A DNA stretch of 64,000 nt from an uncultured Dorea sp. (GTDB lineage: Bacteria; Bacillota; Clostridia; Lachnospirales; Lachnospiraceae): NCBI GenBank assembly GCA_910580235.1, contig CAJTVU010000002.1, positions 62,001 to 126,000 on the forward strand, given 5' to 3'. This document shows, piece by piece, positions 16,375 through 24,977 of the stretch. The notes under the pieces are model-generated. The model was given only the letters and a program-made list of their open reading frames with translations. It did not search any database and was not told the DNA's origin. How positions within the stretch are numbered: position 1 is the stretch's first letter; each line of letters opens with the position of its first letter. The translations under genes were made by a program, and so were the position numbers.

Positions 16375-17178
16375 TTATGCAAGCCGCTTAAAAACCGGCT
16401 TTCTTTGCCTGAATTCTGTATAATATGTAAAACCGCAGCTTTTCAGGATGTCTTCTGCCTGGCCGAAATCATAAGCCAGGTGCGAAGGCTGATGAGCGTC
16501 GGATCCTACCGTGATGATCTCCCCTCCCAGCTCCTTGTACCTTCTCAGCACATCCGGGTGCGGGTGCGCGAACGGAAGCCCATATTTAAGCCCGGCCATA
16601 TTCAGCTCGATCCCTTTGCCTTTCTCAATAAGGTTCTTAAGAATCTCGTCAATGATATCTGCATACTTCCGGTAAGAATAGATCTTCTCCCGGAATTTCC
16701 CGTATCTTACGACATAGTCCAGATGCCCCAGCACGTCGAAAGCCTTCTGGCGCCGGACGCTTTCAAGCGTCTCTTCAAAAGTTATGCGCTGGATCTCTTC
16801 ATCCGTGTAATCCTCATACAGCTTCCCCAATGCGATATCGCTCCTCCGTATGGAGTGTACAGAGCCAATGATAAGGTCGAAAGGATATTTCCGTTCAAAT
16901 TCTTCATAAAATGCCCCCAGATGGGGCTGTATCCCCGTCTCCACGCCGATCCTTACGTCGATCTGATCCCTGTACTTCTCCTGGAGAGGCGTAAGGACGC
17001 TGAAATACTCCTCGGGATCAAAGATGTCCTCCTCTCCCCAGTCCATGTTGTCCTTATCGAAATGATCGGTAAAGCAGATCATCTCCAGCCCTTTTTCTAT
17101 CGCCCCAAGTATCATCTCCTCTGGCCTCGCTTTAGAATCATGTGAAAATGTAGAATGCATATGCACGTCTGCTCTCAT
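16375..17178 (-). CDS. hisK: PHP-domain phosphatase, histidinol-phosphatase HisK type
   Basis: 267 residues with the PHP trinuclear-metal motifs: DVHMHSTFSHD at the N-terminus, CFTDHFD, GVETGIQP, a His in GSVHSIRR, LGHLDYVVRYG, and the C-terminal VGSDAHQPSHLAYDF. Family members remove phosphate from histidinol phosphate in histidine synthesis, though several PHP phosphatases of this size have other substrates. The start at 17178 (MRADVHMHSTF) avoids a long overlap with mnmA; its ribosome site is weak. It is the last gene of the iscR cluster. Confidence 0.8.
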   Translation of the reverse strand: MRADVHMHSTFSHDSKARPEEMILGAIEKGLEMICFTDHFDKDNMDWGEEDIFDPEEYFSVLTPLQEKYRDQIDVRIGVETGIQPHLGAFYEEFERKYPFDLIIGSVHSIRRSDIALGKLYEDYTDEEIQRITFEETLESVRRQKAFDVLGHLDYVVRYGKFREKIYSYRKYADIIDEILKNLIEKGKGIELNMAGLKYGLPFAHPHPDVLRRYKELGGEIITVGSDAHQPSHLAYDFGQAEDILKSCGFTYYTEFRQRKPVFKRLA

Positions 17179-17185
17179 ATTATGT

Positions 17186-18271
17186 CTACCTCGCTCCTGT
17201 AATCGTTCCTCCTCCAAGGACATATTCCCCATCGTAAAGTACCACGGCCTGCCCTGGAGCGACGGCCCTTACCGGCTCGTCAAATGTGCACAGTATCTCG
17301 CCCGCGCCTGTCTTTTCTACCATGCACCAGGCCCCCTTATGATTATAGCGGATCTTTGCCCGCACGCGCAGCGGCCCCTCCAGGTCAGATACAGACATAA
17401 AATTCACGTTCTCCGCCCTCACATAGGAAGACATAGATTCCTCGCCGCTCCCCACTACGATCTCATTGAGCTCAGGGCGGATCTCCAGTACGAAGACCGG
17501 CCGTCCAAGAGAAAGGCCCAGCCCTTTCCGCTGTCCTACCGTATAGTGGGCGATCCCTCTGTGCCGCCCTACGACGGTCCCATCCGACAGCACGAAATCC
17601 CCGGGAAGGATCTCTTTTCCCGCATGTTCCTGTATATACGAACCGTAATCCCCGTCCGGCACAAAGCAGATATCCTGGCTGTCCGGCTTTCCCGCCACAG
17701 ATAAGCCAATATCCCCCGCCATCTTCCGGACCTCTTCTTTGGAATAGCCTCCGATCGGCATAAGAGTCCGGGAAAGCTGCTCCTGGGTCAGATTGTACAG
17801 GGCGTATGTCTGGTCTTTCTCCCCGGATATGGAAGTCCGAAGCGAGTACCGGCCGTTCTTAAGGCGCTCTACTCTCGCATAATGCCCGGTGGCGATATAA
17901 TCCGCCCCGATGTCCATGCTGCGCTTTAAAAGAGATTCCCACTTCACATAACGGTTGCATGCAATGCACGGGTTCGGCGTCCTTCCTTCCAGATATTCCT
18001 GCACGAAGTAATCAATGACGCACTCCTTGAACTCCTCTCTGAAGTTCATAACATAGTAAGGGATCTTTAAAGCTCCCGCCACGCGCCTTGCATCGTCCAC
18101 AGCGCTTAGGCCGCAGCAGCCTCCCTTTTCTTCTTGCGCCTCCCGCTCCTCTTTCTGCCAGATCTGCATCGTCACGCCTATGACATCATAGCCCTGCTCC
18201 TTTAAAAGCCATGCCGCCACGGAAGAGTCCACTCCCCCCGACATGCCTACGACCACTGTCTCTTTGTCCAT
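17186..18271 (-). CDS. mnmA: tRNA-specific 2-thiouridylase
   Basis: 361 residues. The PP-loop ATP-binding motif is VVGMSGGVDSSVAAWLL. The sulfur-relay cysteines are in TPNPCIACNRYVKW and GKPDSQDICFVPDGDY; GGCCGLSAVDDARRVA is characteristic of the N-terminal half. It installs sulfur at uridine 34 of tRNAs for Lys, Glu and Gln, taking it from the cysteine desulfurase encoded two genes upstream. It lies 17 bases after iscU. Confidence 0.96.
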   Translation of the reverse strand: MDKETVVVGMSGGVDSSVAAWLLKEQGYDVIGVTMQIWQKEEREAQEEKGGCCGLSAVDDARRVAGALKIPYYVMNFREEFKECVIDYFVQEYLEGRTPNPCIACNRYVKWESLLKRSMDIGADYIATGHYARVERLKNGRYSLRTSISGEKDQTYALYNLTQEQLSRTLMPIGGYSKEEVRKMAGDIGLSVAGKPDSQDICFVPDGDYGSYIQEHAGKEILPGDFVLSDGTVVGRHRGIAHYTVGQRKGLGLSLGRPVFVLEIRPELNEIVVGSGEESMSSYVRAENVNFMSVSDLEGPLRVRAKIRYNHKGAWCMVEKTGAGEILCTFDEPVRAVAPGQAVVLYDGEYVLGGGTITGAR

Positions 18272-18288
18272 ATCACAACCTCTCCGGC

Positions 18289-18732
18289 TTAATATTCCTC
18301 TTCCGTCTCTTCCTCGTCCTCGTGGATGTCAGATTTCGGCTGCTCAAGCCCTTCGATCTCAATGCCGTTCCTCTTCGCATAATCCCACAGAGCCGCGTGG
18401 ATCGCTTCCTCAGCGAGAAGAGAGCAGTGTACCTTCACCGGCGGAAGGCCGTCAAGCGCCTCCATGACCGCTTTGTTCGTCACCTGCATAGCCTCCTCTA
18501 TCGTTTTCCCTTTTACAAGCTCTGTGGCCATGCTGCTTGTGGCGACCGCGGCGCCGCAGCCAAAAGTCTTGAATTTCACATCCCGGATGATCCGGTCCTC
18601 GTCAATGTCCAGATAGATCCGCATGATATCTCCACATTTTGCATTGCCGACTGTGCCTACGCCGCTTGCGCCCTCTATCTCTCCTACATTTCTCGGGTGT
18701 TCAAAATGATCCATCACTTTTTCTGAATACAT
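18289..18732 (-). CDS. iscU: Iron-sulfur cluster scaffold protein IscU/NifU-N
   Basis: 147 residues. The three scaffold cysteines are visible: VGNAKCGDIMRIYL (Cys followed by the conserved Asp), FKTFGCGAAVATSSM and KVHCSLLAEEAI. The C-terminus is unusually acidic (DIHEDEEETEEEY). It assembles 2Fe-2S and 4Fe-4S clusters with sulfur from the adjacent desulfurase. A strong AGGAGGAAT site precedes the ATG. Confidence 0.94.
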   Translation of the reverse strand: MYSEKVMDHFEHPRNVGEIEGASGVGTVGNAKCGDIMRIYLDIDEDRIIRDVKFKTFGCGAAVATSSMATELVKGKTIEEAMQVTNKAVMEALDGLPPVKVHCSLLAEEAIHAALWDYAKRNGIEIEGLEQPKSDIHEDEEETEEEY

Positions 18733-18786
18733 ATCTTATTCCTCCTGTTCCTTCCTTGATAAAATCTTGTTCATATGAGCTGTCCT

Positions 18787-19971
18787 TTATTTATGGCCCT
18801 TCTTTATGAAATCTTCATAGAGCGGCGACATTTCCCTTAAGCCCGACACGATCTCTTTAAGCGTATCGATCACATATCCAATGTCCTCCTTTGTCGTCTC
18901 CTCTCCAAGCGTCAGGCGCAGAGAGCCGTGGGCGATCTCATGGGGAAGCCCGATGGCGAGCAGCACATGGGAAGGATCTAACGACCCTGACGTGCACGCG
19001 GAGCCGCTGGAAGCACATATCCCCTTCATATCCAGCTTAATAAGCAGCGACTCTCCCTCCACGAACTGGAAGCTGAAATTGGCGTTGTTCGGGAGACGCT
19101 CTGTCCGGTGCCCGTTAAGGCGGCTGTGCGGGATCTCGGAAAGCACTCTGTCGATCAGATAATCTCTTAGCTCTCTCTCCTTGCCCGTTCTCTCCTCCAT
19201 CGTCCTCACGGCGCGCTCTGTCGCCGTCCCAAGCCCGACGATCCCCGGTACGTTGGACGTTCCTGCCCTGCGCTTGCGCTCCTGCCCTCCTCCGTGGATG
19301 AAGGAGCGGATCTTCACGCCTTTACGTATATACAGGAACCCAACTCCTTTCGGACCGTTCAGCTTATGAGCGCTGGCGCTCAACATATCTATATTGCACC
19401 TGTCAACGTCGATCGGGATCTGCCCGAAAGCCTGTACCGCGTCCGTGTGGAACAAGATATTGTTCTCCTGGGCTATGGCTCCTATCTCCTCGATCGGCTG
19501 TATCGTCCCGATCTCGTTATTGGCGAACATAACGGAGATCAGGATCGTGTCCGGGCGAATCGCCTTCTTTAGGTCTTCCAGCTTCACAGTCCCGTTCTCG
19601 TCCACATCGACATAGGTCACCTCGCACCCGTTCTTCTCCAGGTACTCCCCCGTATGAAGGATGGCATGATGTTCGATCTTTGTGGTGATAATGTGCCTCC
19701 CTTTGTCTTTATAAGCCTCCGCGGCGGCCTTTAAGGCCCAGTTATCGGACTCGGACCCTCCCGCGGTAAAATAGATCTCATTGCTATTCGCTCCCAGAGC
19801 CTTCGCGATAACGTCTCTTTGCTCGTCTACCACATTCTTATTCTTCGCGGCGAACCCATAGACGCTGGACGGGTTCCCGTAATACTCCGTGAAATACGGA
19901 AGCATCGCTTCCACGACTTCCGGCGCCGCCTTCGTTGTAGCCGCATTGTCCAGATAGATAAATCTCTCCAT
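18787..19971 (-). CDS. iscS: Cysteine desulfurase (IscS/NifS)
   Basis: About 394 residues starting MERFIYLDNAATTKAAPEVV. The PLP lysine is in SASAHKLNGPKGVGFLY, and FTAGGSESDNWALKAA and HTDAVQAFGQIP frame the cofactor. The catalytic Cys loop is ICASSGSACTSGSLDPSHVL, the short-loop form typical of NifS/IscS group I enzymes. It releases sulfur from cysteine for IscU and MnmA. The start at 19971 is chosen because GGAGG lies 8 bases upstream. Confidence 0.95.
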   Translation of the reverse strand: MERFIYLDNAATTKAAPEVVEAMLPYFTEYYGNPSSVYGFAAKNKNVVDEQRDVIAKALGANSNEIYFTAGGSESDNWALKAAAEAYKDKGRHIITTKIEHHAILHTGEYLEKNGCEVTYVDVDENGTVKLEDLKKAIRPDTILISVMFANNEIGTIQPIEEIGAIAQENNILFHTDAVQAFGQIPIDVDRCNIDMLSASAHKLNGPKGVGFLYIRKGVKIRSFIHGGGQERKRRAGTSNVPGIVGLGTATERAVRTMEERTGKERELRDYLIDRVLSEIPHSRLNGHRTERLPNNANFSFQFVEGESLLIKLDMKGICASSGSACTSGSLDPSHVLLAIGLPHEIAHGSLRLTLGEETTKEDIGYVIDTLKEIVSGLREMSPLYEDFIKKGHK

Positions 19972-20008
19972 TTCTTCTTCCTCCATCCTCTATAGATTAT
20001 TACATCTT

Positions 20009-20467
20009 CTATTTATTGCATCTGTGATCCTCACATTCCCCTTCCGGGTTCAGCTCACAGCTTTCTTTGACCAGCTCGTCAAGCTTCATCTCATCTACCG
20101 TCTGATTGATGCTGTCATTAATCTTCTGCCAGACATATTTCGTCACGCATCCGTCCGCCGCACTGCACCCTTCGTCGGAATAGAACGCGGCGCACCGCAC
20201 AGGCTCCAGGCTCCCCTCCAGGGCGCGCAGGATATCTCCTACAGATATATCTTCTGCGTTCTTTGCCAGCACATAGCCTCCTCCGGCCCCGCGGATGCTC
20301 TGCACAAGCCCCGCCTTCTTAAGAAGCGACACAAGCTGCTCCAGATACCCCTCGGATATGCCCTGCCTTAAGGCCACGCTCCCTATAGATACCGGTTCGC
20401 CTGTACTGTACCGCGCCATATCGATCATAGCCCGAAGGCCGTATCTCCCTTTCGTTGAAAGCTTCAT
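20009..20467 (-). CDS. iscR: Rrf2-family regulator, IscR-like
   Basis: 152 residues. The winged helix is MKLSTKGRYGLRAMIDMA through GISEGYLEQLVSLLKKAGLVQSIRGAGGGY. Three cysteines cluster mid-protein in CAAFYSDEGCSAADGCVTK, spaced C-x8-C-x5-C, suitable to hold an Fe-S cluster. Two further cysteines and a His lie at the C-terminus. It heads the iscR-iscS-iscU-mnmA-hisK operon and probably represses it according to cluster supply. The residue spacing differs from E. coli IscR, so cluster binding is inferred. Confidence 0.88.
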   Translation of the reverse strand: MKLSTKGRYGLRAMIDMARYSTGEPVSIGSVALRQGISEGYLEQLVSLLKKAGLVQSIRGAGGGYVLAKNAEDISVGDILRALEGSLEPVRCAAFYSDEGCSAADGCVTKYVWQKINDSINQTVDEMKLDELVKESCELNPEGECEDHRCNK

Positions 20468-20483
20468 CGTCTCACCTTCCTTT

Positions 20484-20507
20484 AATCCCTAGTTCTTTAC
20501 TGGGATT
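20484..20507. promoter_or_regulatory. Inverted repeat in the iscR leader
   Basis: AATCCC...GGGATT with inner complementary AGT/ACT forms a compact palindrome of about 24 bases between the -10 element and the iscR start. It is a candidate IscR operator or an mRNA hairpin. Confidence 0.45.
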
Positions 20508-20517
20508 TCATACCTGT

Positions 20518-20546
20518 AGAATATCACTCCTATTTAGTTCTGTCAA
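20518..20546 (-). promoter_or_regulatory. Sigma-A promoter of the iscR operon
   Basis: On the minus strand TTGACA (20541-20546) and TATTCT (20518-20523) are separated by 17 bases. Confidence 0.8.
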
Positions 20547-20596
20547 GTCCCCCGCCTGAATATCTTATAACAATATCTTTCCTGGAGTGATTTCTT

Positions 20597-21925
20597 ATGT
20601 CCGGAATGTCCAGAAAACACGCTATTATAAGAGGAGCTTTCATACTGACCGCCACCGGGTTCGCCACGAGGCTCATGGGGTTCTTCTATCGCATTTTCTT
20701 AAGCCACACTTTCGGCGAGGAGGGAGTAGGGCTTTACCAGCTTATATTTCCCATTTACGCCCTCTGCTTTTCCCTGACCTGCGCGGGGATCGAGCTTGCC
20801 CTGTCCCGCTGCGTGGCGGCAAGGCTTGTAAAAGGGCAGAAAAAAGAAGCAAGAGAGCTGCTTCGCACAAGCCTCATGCTTACGATCGCCTTTTCCTGTA
20901 TTGTTGTAGTATTCCTTCAGAAATATGCCTATTTCCTGTCAGATTCTTTCTTGAAGGATGAAAGATGCACGGAGCTTCTCGTGCTCCTCTCCTATGCCCT
21001 CCCCTTCGCCGCCGTCCACAGCTGCATCGTCGGATACTATCTTGGCGGGAAGCAGACGGGCATCCCCGCCGTGTCCCAGCTGATCGAGCAGGCGGTACGG
21101 ATCCTCTCTGTATACATAATATGTCAGATCGCCATGTCCCAGGGAAGCGATGTCAGAATCATCATCGCCGTCGCCGGGCTTATTTTCGGAGAGATATCTT
21201 CTGCCCTCTACTGCCTGTACAAGATCCGGGACGGCTCTCTCTTCTCGCCCGTCCCTCGGATCAGGCCTTCCGTCTTCCTGCGCCATGCAAGAGAGCTATT
21301 GTTCCTCTCCTCGCCCCTCACGGCCAACCGGGTGCTTCTTAACATTCTGCAGAGCGTAGAGGCCATCTCCATCCCACTGCGCCTTCAGATGTATGGGATG
21401 GTGCGCGCAGACGCTCTAGGGACTTACGGAGTTATGACCGGGATGGCGCTCCCCTGCGTCCTCTTCCCTTCCGCCATCACCAACTCGGTCTCTACGATGC
21501 TGCTCCCCACCGTAGCTGAGATCCAGGCGCTCGATAATAAAAAGGAAATGTCACAGATTATCCAGAAATCTGTATATTGCTGCATTTTTTTAGGCAGCCT
21601 TTGCTGCGTCTTCCTTCTTAGCTTTGGAGACTGGATCGGAGCCTTCCTCTTTCACAGCGCTCTGGCGGGGAAGTTCATCACAGCCATGTCCTGGCTCTGC
21701 CCGTTCCTGTATACGAACAACACGCTGATCAGCTTCATAAACGGCATCGGCAAGACATACCTGTCCTTCATCATCAGCTCTTTAAGCCTTGGGATCCGCA
21801 TTGCCAGCGTACTCTTCTTTATCCCGGCATACGGGATCTTTGGGTATCTGTGGGGGCTTCTTGCCAGCCAGATATTTATCTTCCTTGTCTGCCTGGCATA
21901 TGTATACCGATATCTACGCGCGTAG
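20597..21925 (+). CDS. SpoVB/MurJ-like flippase of the MOP superfamily
   Basis: 442 residues, about 12-14 hydrophobic helices. It begins KHAIIRGAFILTATGFATRLMGFFYRIFLS, the SpoVB pattern, followed by FGEEGVGLYQLIFPIYALCF. A central SPLTANRVLLNILQSVEAISIPLRL and GMALPCVLFPSAITNSVSTMLLPTVAE are typical of stage V sporulation protein B and related lipid-linked sugar flippases. It probably moves a peptidoglycan precursor across the membrane during cortex formation or growth. It is transcribed away from iscR and converges on spoIIM. Confidence 0.87.
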   Translation: MSGMSRKHAIIRGAFILTATGFATRLMGFFYRIFLSHTFGEEGVGLYQLIFPIYALCFSLTCAGIELALSRCVAARLVKGQKKEARELLRTSLMLTIAFSCIVVVFLQKYAYFLSDSFLKDERCTELLVLLSYALPFAAVHSCIVGYYLGGKQTGIPAVSQLIEQAVRILSVYIICQIAMSQGSDVRIIIAVAGLIFGEISSALYCLYKIRDGSLFSPVPRIRPSVFLRHARELLFLSSPLTANRVLLNILQSVEAISIPLRLQMYGMVRADALGTYGVMTGMALPCVLFPSAITNSVSTMLLPTVAEIQALDNKKEMSQIIQKSVYCCIFLGSLCCVFLLSFGDWIGAFLFHSALAGKFITAMSWLCPFLYTNNTLISFINGIGKTYLSFIISSLSLGIRIASVLFFIPAYGIFGYLWGLLASQIFIFLVCLAYVYRYLRA

Positions 21926-21946
21926 GCCCCCTTTTTCGATCCTCTG

Positions 21947-22486
21947 TCACAGAGTCCTGATGAACATCTTCATGATTACTGGATTTACGTACGCTTCCAG
22001 TATGATCCCCACCAGCAGGAAGAGTAGGAAGCACACGGTCTTAGACGCGTTCCATCTGACGCTCGGGTAAGCGTACAGGAACCACAGGAGCATAAGGTAC
22101 GCGGCCACATAGCACAATATCTGCGGAATAAGGCTGATCAGGCAGAGGATGATCCCCTTTACTCCCATCTTCATCACCGCCGCCACAAGGATCATCCCGC
22201 TGGAAAAGCCTGTCCATGAGATGTAGGCAAGAGCCGCGCCTTTGCGGAGCCGGGTGCACCCGGCGGCAAATAAGAGCGCGGCCGGGAGGGATCTTATATA
22301 TGCCACATACCACAAAAACTCTGCAGTATCTATCTCCACCTGTATATATTGCTCCAAGAAGAAGCTGTCCAAAATGCCGATGCTTGTAATGTAGTCCTTG
22401 GACATAAGATTGGCATACAAGATCCCAATAAAAAAGCCCGCCATATAAAACAAAACAAAATGTTTCCTGTTCTCCCGTATCTTCAC
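21947..22486 (-). CDS. spoIIM: Stage II sporulation protein M
   Basis: 179 residues with a short basic N-terminus and about five membrane helices, including FVLFYMAGFFIGILYANLM and LSALLFAAGCTRLRKG-like loops. This is the size and topology of SpoIIM, the membrane anchor that places SpoIID and SpoIIP for engulfment. The start is taken as GTG at 22486 because TTAGGAGG lies 7 bases before it; the frame is open a little further to a TTG that has no ribosome site. In Clostridia spoIIM commonly stands outside the dacB cluster, as here. Confidence 0.82.
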   Translation of the reverse strand: MKIRENRKHFVLFYMAGFFIGILYANLMSKDYITSIGILDSFFLEQYIQVEIDTAEFLWYVAYIRSLPAALLFAAGCTRLRKGAALAYISWTGFSSGMILVAAVMKMGVKGIILCLISLIPQILCYVAAYLMLLWFLYAYPSVRWNASKTVCFLLFLLVGIILEAYVNPVIMKMFIRTL

Positions 22487-22561
22487 GCGCAAACCTCCTA
22501 AGGTCAAGATACTTCATTATATGCCGGGCATTCCAATATATTCTCATTTCACATATCCATA

Positions 22562-22588
22562 CTCTCATCGTACAAGGTACACTATGGG
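22562..22588. repeat. Interspersed repeat, degenerate copy at the end of the Nudix gene
   Basis: CTCTCATCGTACAAGGTACACTATGGG has the arm-loop-arm arrangement of the window-wide repeat (TCATCGT, ACAAGGT, ACACTA). It overlaps the last codons of the Nudix gene. It is the weakest copy I count. Confidence 0.35.
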
Positions 22589-23124
22589 CAGCCATATTTG
22601 TCCGCATAGGCGAGGACTGCCGCGATCGTCTTGGAGTCCTCGATCTCTCCTGCATAGATCTTCGCCTTCACCTCCTCCACGGTATAAGCCCCCACCGTCA
22701 CATACTCCCCCTCGTCGAGATGCTGTCTGGACGGTTTTAAGCCTCTCGCCACATAGATGTCGATCTTCTCATTGCAGAGCGCCACGGTAGTCCGTATCGT
22801 GAGAAGATGCTCCAGATCGTCCGACTTATAGCCCGTCTCCTCCTCCAGCTCTCGCCCGGCGCACACGATCCCAGGCTCTTCTATGTAATCCAGCTTCCCC
22901 GCAGGGATCTCCAGCGTATCACGGTCTATCGCATTCCGGTACTGCTCCACGAGAAGGATCCTCCCGTCATCCAGTACGGGGAGGACCGCGGCGGCCCCAT
23001 TATGGTGGATATAATCCCACACCTGTGTGCCTCCGTCCTCGAACTCCATATAGTCTTTATATACTTTAAGCACTGTGCCTTCATAAGCTAATTCGCGCTT
23101 CACGCGCCTGATCTCTCCACTCAT
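22582..23124 (-). CDS. nudF: Nudix hydrolase, ADP-ribose pyrophosphatase-like
   Basis: 180 residues. The Nudix box reads GKLDYIEEP then CAGRELEEETGYKSD, with one residue more than the textbook spacing before REL. Upstream VLPVLDDGRILLVEQYRNAIDRDTLEIPAG is the normal strand and loop of ADP-ribose hydrolases. It should cleave ADP-ribose or related nucleotides with Mg2+. The start at 23124 (MSGEIRRVKR) follows AAAGGAG by 6 bases; an ATG 18 bases upstream lacks a site. Confidence 0.85.
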   Translation of the reverse strand: MSGEIRRVKRELAYEGTVLKVYKDYMEFEDGGTQVWDYIHHNGAAAVLPVLDDGRILLVEQYRNAIDRDTLEIPAGKLDYIEEPGIVCAGRELEEETGYKSDDLEHLLTIRTTVALCNEKIDIYVARGLKPSRQHLDEGEYVTVGAYTVEEVKAKIYAGEIEDSKTIAAVLAYADKYGCP

Positions 23125-23163
23125 TCCTTTCTCCTTTCCCATAAATAAAGAAGCGAAGCTCCC

Positions 23164-23193
23164 GGATTTTTTATCCTATATGATAAAAAATCC
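23164..23193. repeat. GGATTTTTTATC palindrome following the rny terminator
   Basis: GGATTTTTTATC and GATAAAAAATCC enclose six bases. With the flanking GGGAGCTTCGC on the minus strand it is the second occurrence of the post-terminator motif (TTTTTTATCATATAGG then AGCTTCG). Confidence 0.6.
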
Positions 23194-23228
23194 CTTGCGT
23201 ACAGACGAACCGTCTGTACGCAAGGGAT
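23183..23228 (-). terminator. Strong terminator after rny
   Basis: ATCCCTTGCGTACAGACG (23190-23207) pairs perfectly with CGTCTGTACGCAAGGGAT (23211-23228) over an AAC loop, followed on the minus strand by TTTTTTATC. Confidence 0.93.
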
Positions 23229-23244
23229 CCTTTACATTTATCTT

Positions 23245-24798
23245 CTACCTGGCATAGTCTGTAACGCGCGACTCGCGGATTACATTGACTTTTATCTGGC
23301 CCGGATACTCAAGCTCATATTCTATCTGCTTTGCTATATCTCTGGCCATCAGTACCATGTCCGCATCAGATACCTGCTCTGGAACTACCATTACACGAAT
23401 CTCTCTACCTGCTTGAATTGCAAAAGATTTATCCACACCTTTAAACTGATTGGTGATCTCTTCTAATTGTTTCAACCTGTTTGTATATGTTTCCAATGTC
23501 TCTCTTCTCGCGCCCGGCCTCGCCGCAGATATCGTATCTGCCGCCTGTACCACGCACGCGATCAAAGTCTCCGGCTCTACGTCGCCGTGGTGCGACTCTA
23601 CCGCATTGATGACCGTCGCCGACTCTTTGTACTTCCTGCAAAGGTCAACGCCGATCTGGATGTGAGAGCCTTCCACGTCATGGTCGATAGATTTGCCGAC
23701 ATCGTGAAGAAGCCCGGCTCTTTTCGCCACTCTGACATCAAGCCCGATCTCGCCCGCAAGAAGCCCCGCGAGCTGGGAGACTTCAATAGAATGCTTCAGC
23801 GCATTCTGCCCGTAGCTTGTCCGGAACTTCATCCGTCCAAGAAGCTTGATAAGCTCTGGATGTATCCCGTGAACTCCCACTTCGAGGGCCGCCGCCTCTC
23901 CTTCTTCCCGGATCATCGATTCTACTTCTTTCTGCGCCTTTTCAACCATCTCTTCAATCCTTGCCGGATGGATGCGTCCGTCAACGATAAGCTTTTCAAG
24001 CGCGATCCTCGCAACTTCTCTTCTGATCGGGTCGAACCCTGACAGCACGACTGCTTCCGGGGTATCGTCAATGATCAGCTCCACGCCCGTCATCGTCTCC
24101 AATGTACGGATGTTCCGGCCTTCTCTTCCGATGATCCTTCCCTTCATCTCGTCGCTTGGAAGCTGGACGACTGAAATCGTAGTCTCCGCAACATGATCCG
24201 CCGCACATCTCTGGATAGCAGTAACGACATATTCCCTTGCCTTCTTATCCGCCTCTTCCTTCGCCTGCGCCTCCAGCTCCTTCACCATCTTCGCGGTATC
24301 ATGCTTCACATCTTCTTCAACAGTTTTTAACAAGTATTCTTTTGCCTGTTCGGAGGTAAGTCCTGAGATTCTTTCTAGTTCCTGTACTCTTTGCTTGCTC
24401 AGCTCTTCCACTTTCGCTTCGCGCTGACGTAAATGCTCTTCTTTGGCTGTAAAGCTTGCTTCTCGCTTCTCGATCGCTTCCGACTTCTTATCCAAAGCCT
24501 CTTCCTTGGAAAGTACACGCTTCTCGTACCGCTGTAATTCGGTCCTGCGTTCCTTCGTCTCTCTTTCAAGCTCATTCTTGTTCTTGATAGACTCTTCTTT
24601 AATTTCCAAGAGAGACTCCTTCTTCTTAGCCTCGGCCGTCTTCACTGCGTCATCAATGATCTCTCTCGCCTTGCTCTCCGCATTCCCGATCTTGCTTTCT
24701 GCGTTCTTCTTCAGATTGGAGACCGTAACGAAATGGCTGATGACCGCCGCTGCGATAACTGCTACTACTGCCACAGCAATTATGATTCCACTCGGCAC
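23245..24798 (-). CDS. rny: Ribonuclease Y
   Basis: 517 residues starting at GTG with AAGGAGGT upstream. One N-terminal membrane helix (IIIAVAVVAVIAAAVISHF) is followed by a long charged coiled coil to about residue 190. A KH domain (GRIIGREGRNIRTLETMTGV) and an HD domain with GLLHDVGKSIDHDVEGSH and ESHHGDVEPET follow. It starts mRNA decay at the membrane as part of the degradosome-like network of Firmicutes. In many Firmicutes rny lies beside recA; here recX-recA is 5.6 kb away across an accessory block. Confidence 0.96.
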   Translation of the reverse strand: MPSGIIIAVAVVAVIAAAVISHFVTVSNLKKNAESKIGNAESKAREIIDDAVKTAEAKKKESLLEIKEESIKNKNELERETKERRTELQRYEKRVLSKEEALDKKSEAIEKREASFTAKEEHLRQREAKVEELSKQRVQELERISGLTSEQAKEYLLKTVEEDVKHDTAKMVKELEAQAKEEADKKAREYVVTAIQRCAADHVAETTISVVQLPSDEMKGRIIGREGRNIRTLETMTGVELIIDDTPEAVVLSGFDPIRREVARIALEKLIVDGRIHPARIEEMVEKAQKEVESMIREEGEAAALEVGVHGIHPELIKLLGRMKFRTSYGQNALKHSIEVSQLAGLLAGEIGLDVRVAKRAGLLHDVGKSIDHDVEGSHIQIGVDLCRKYKESATVINAVESHHGDVEPETLIACVVQAADTISAARPGARRETLETYTNRLKQLEEITNQFKGVDKSFAIQAGREIRVMVVPEQVSDADMVLMARDIAKQIEYELEYPGQIKVNVIRESRVTDYAR

Positions 24799-24845
24799 AG
24801 GAGCACCTCCTTATTTAATTTTCATTGTACAATTACAACACTTCA

Positions 24846-24874
24846 ATTTTATACTCTTTTCATGTGAATGTCAA
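24846..24874 (-). promoter_or_regulatory. Sigma-A promoter of rny
   Basis: On the minus strand TTGACA (24869-24874) and TAAAAT (24846-24851) are separated by 17 bases. Confidence 0.8.
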
Positions 24875-24910
24875 GCATCTCTTTGTGCATCTATCCGCCC
24901 CTACTTGCCC

Positions 24911-24939
24911 TTTACATCTCTTCCCATCCATTCTATAAT
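24911..24939 (+). promoter_or_regulatory. Sigma-A promoter of the DeoR-family gene
   Basis: TTTACA (24911-24916) and TATAAT (24934-24939) are separated by 17 bases, 39 bases before the start codon. Confidence 0.75.
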
Positions 24940-24977
24940 ATGAGAGTATCTTTTATTGAAGAAAGGAGCTAAGACCC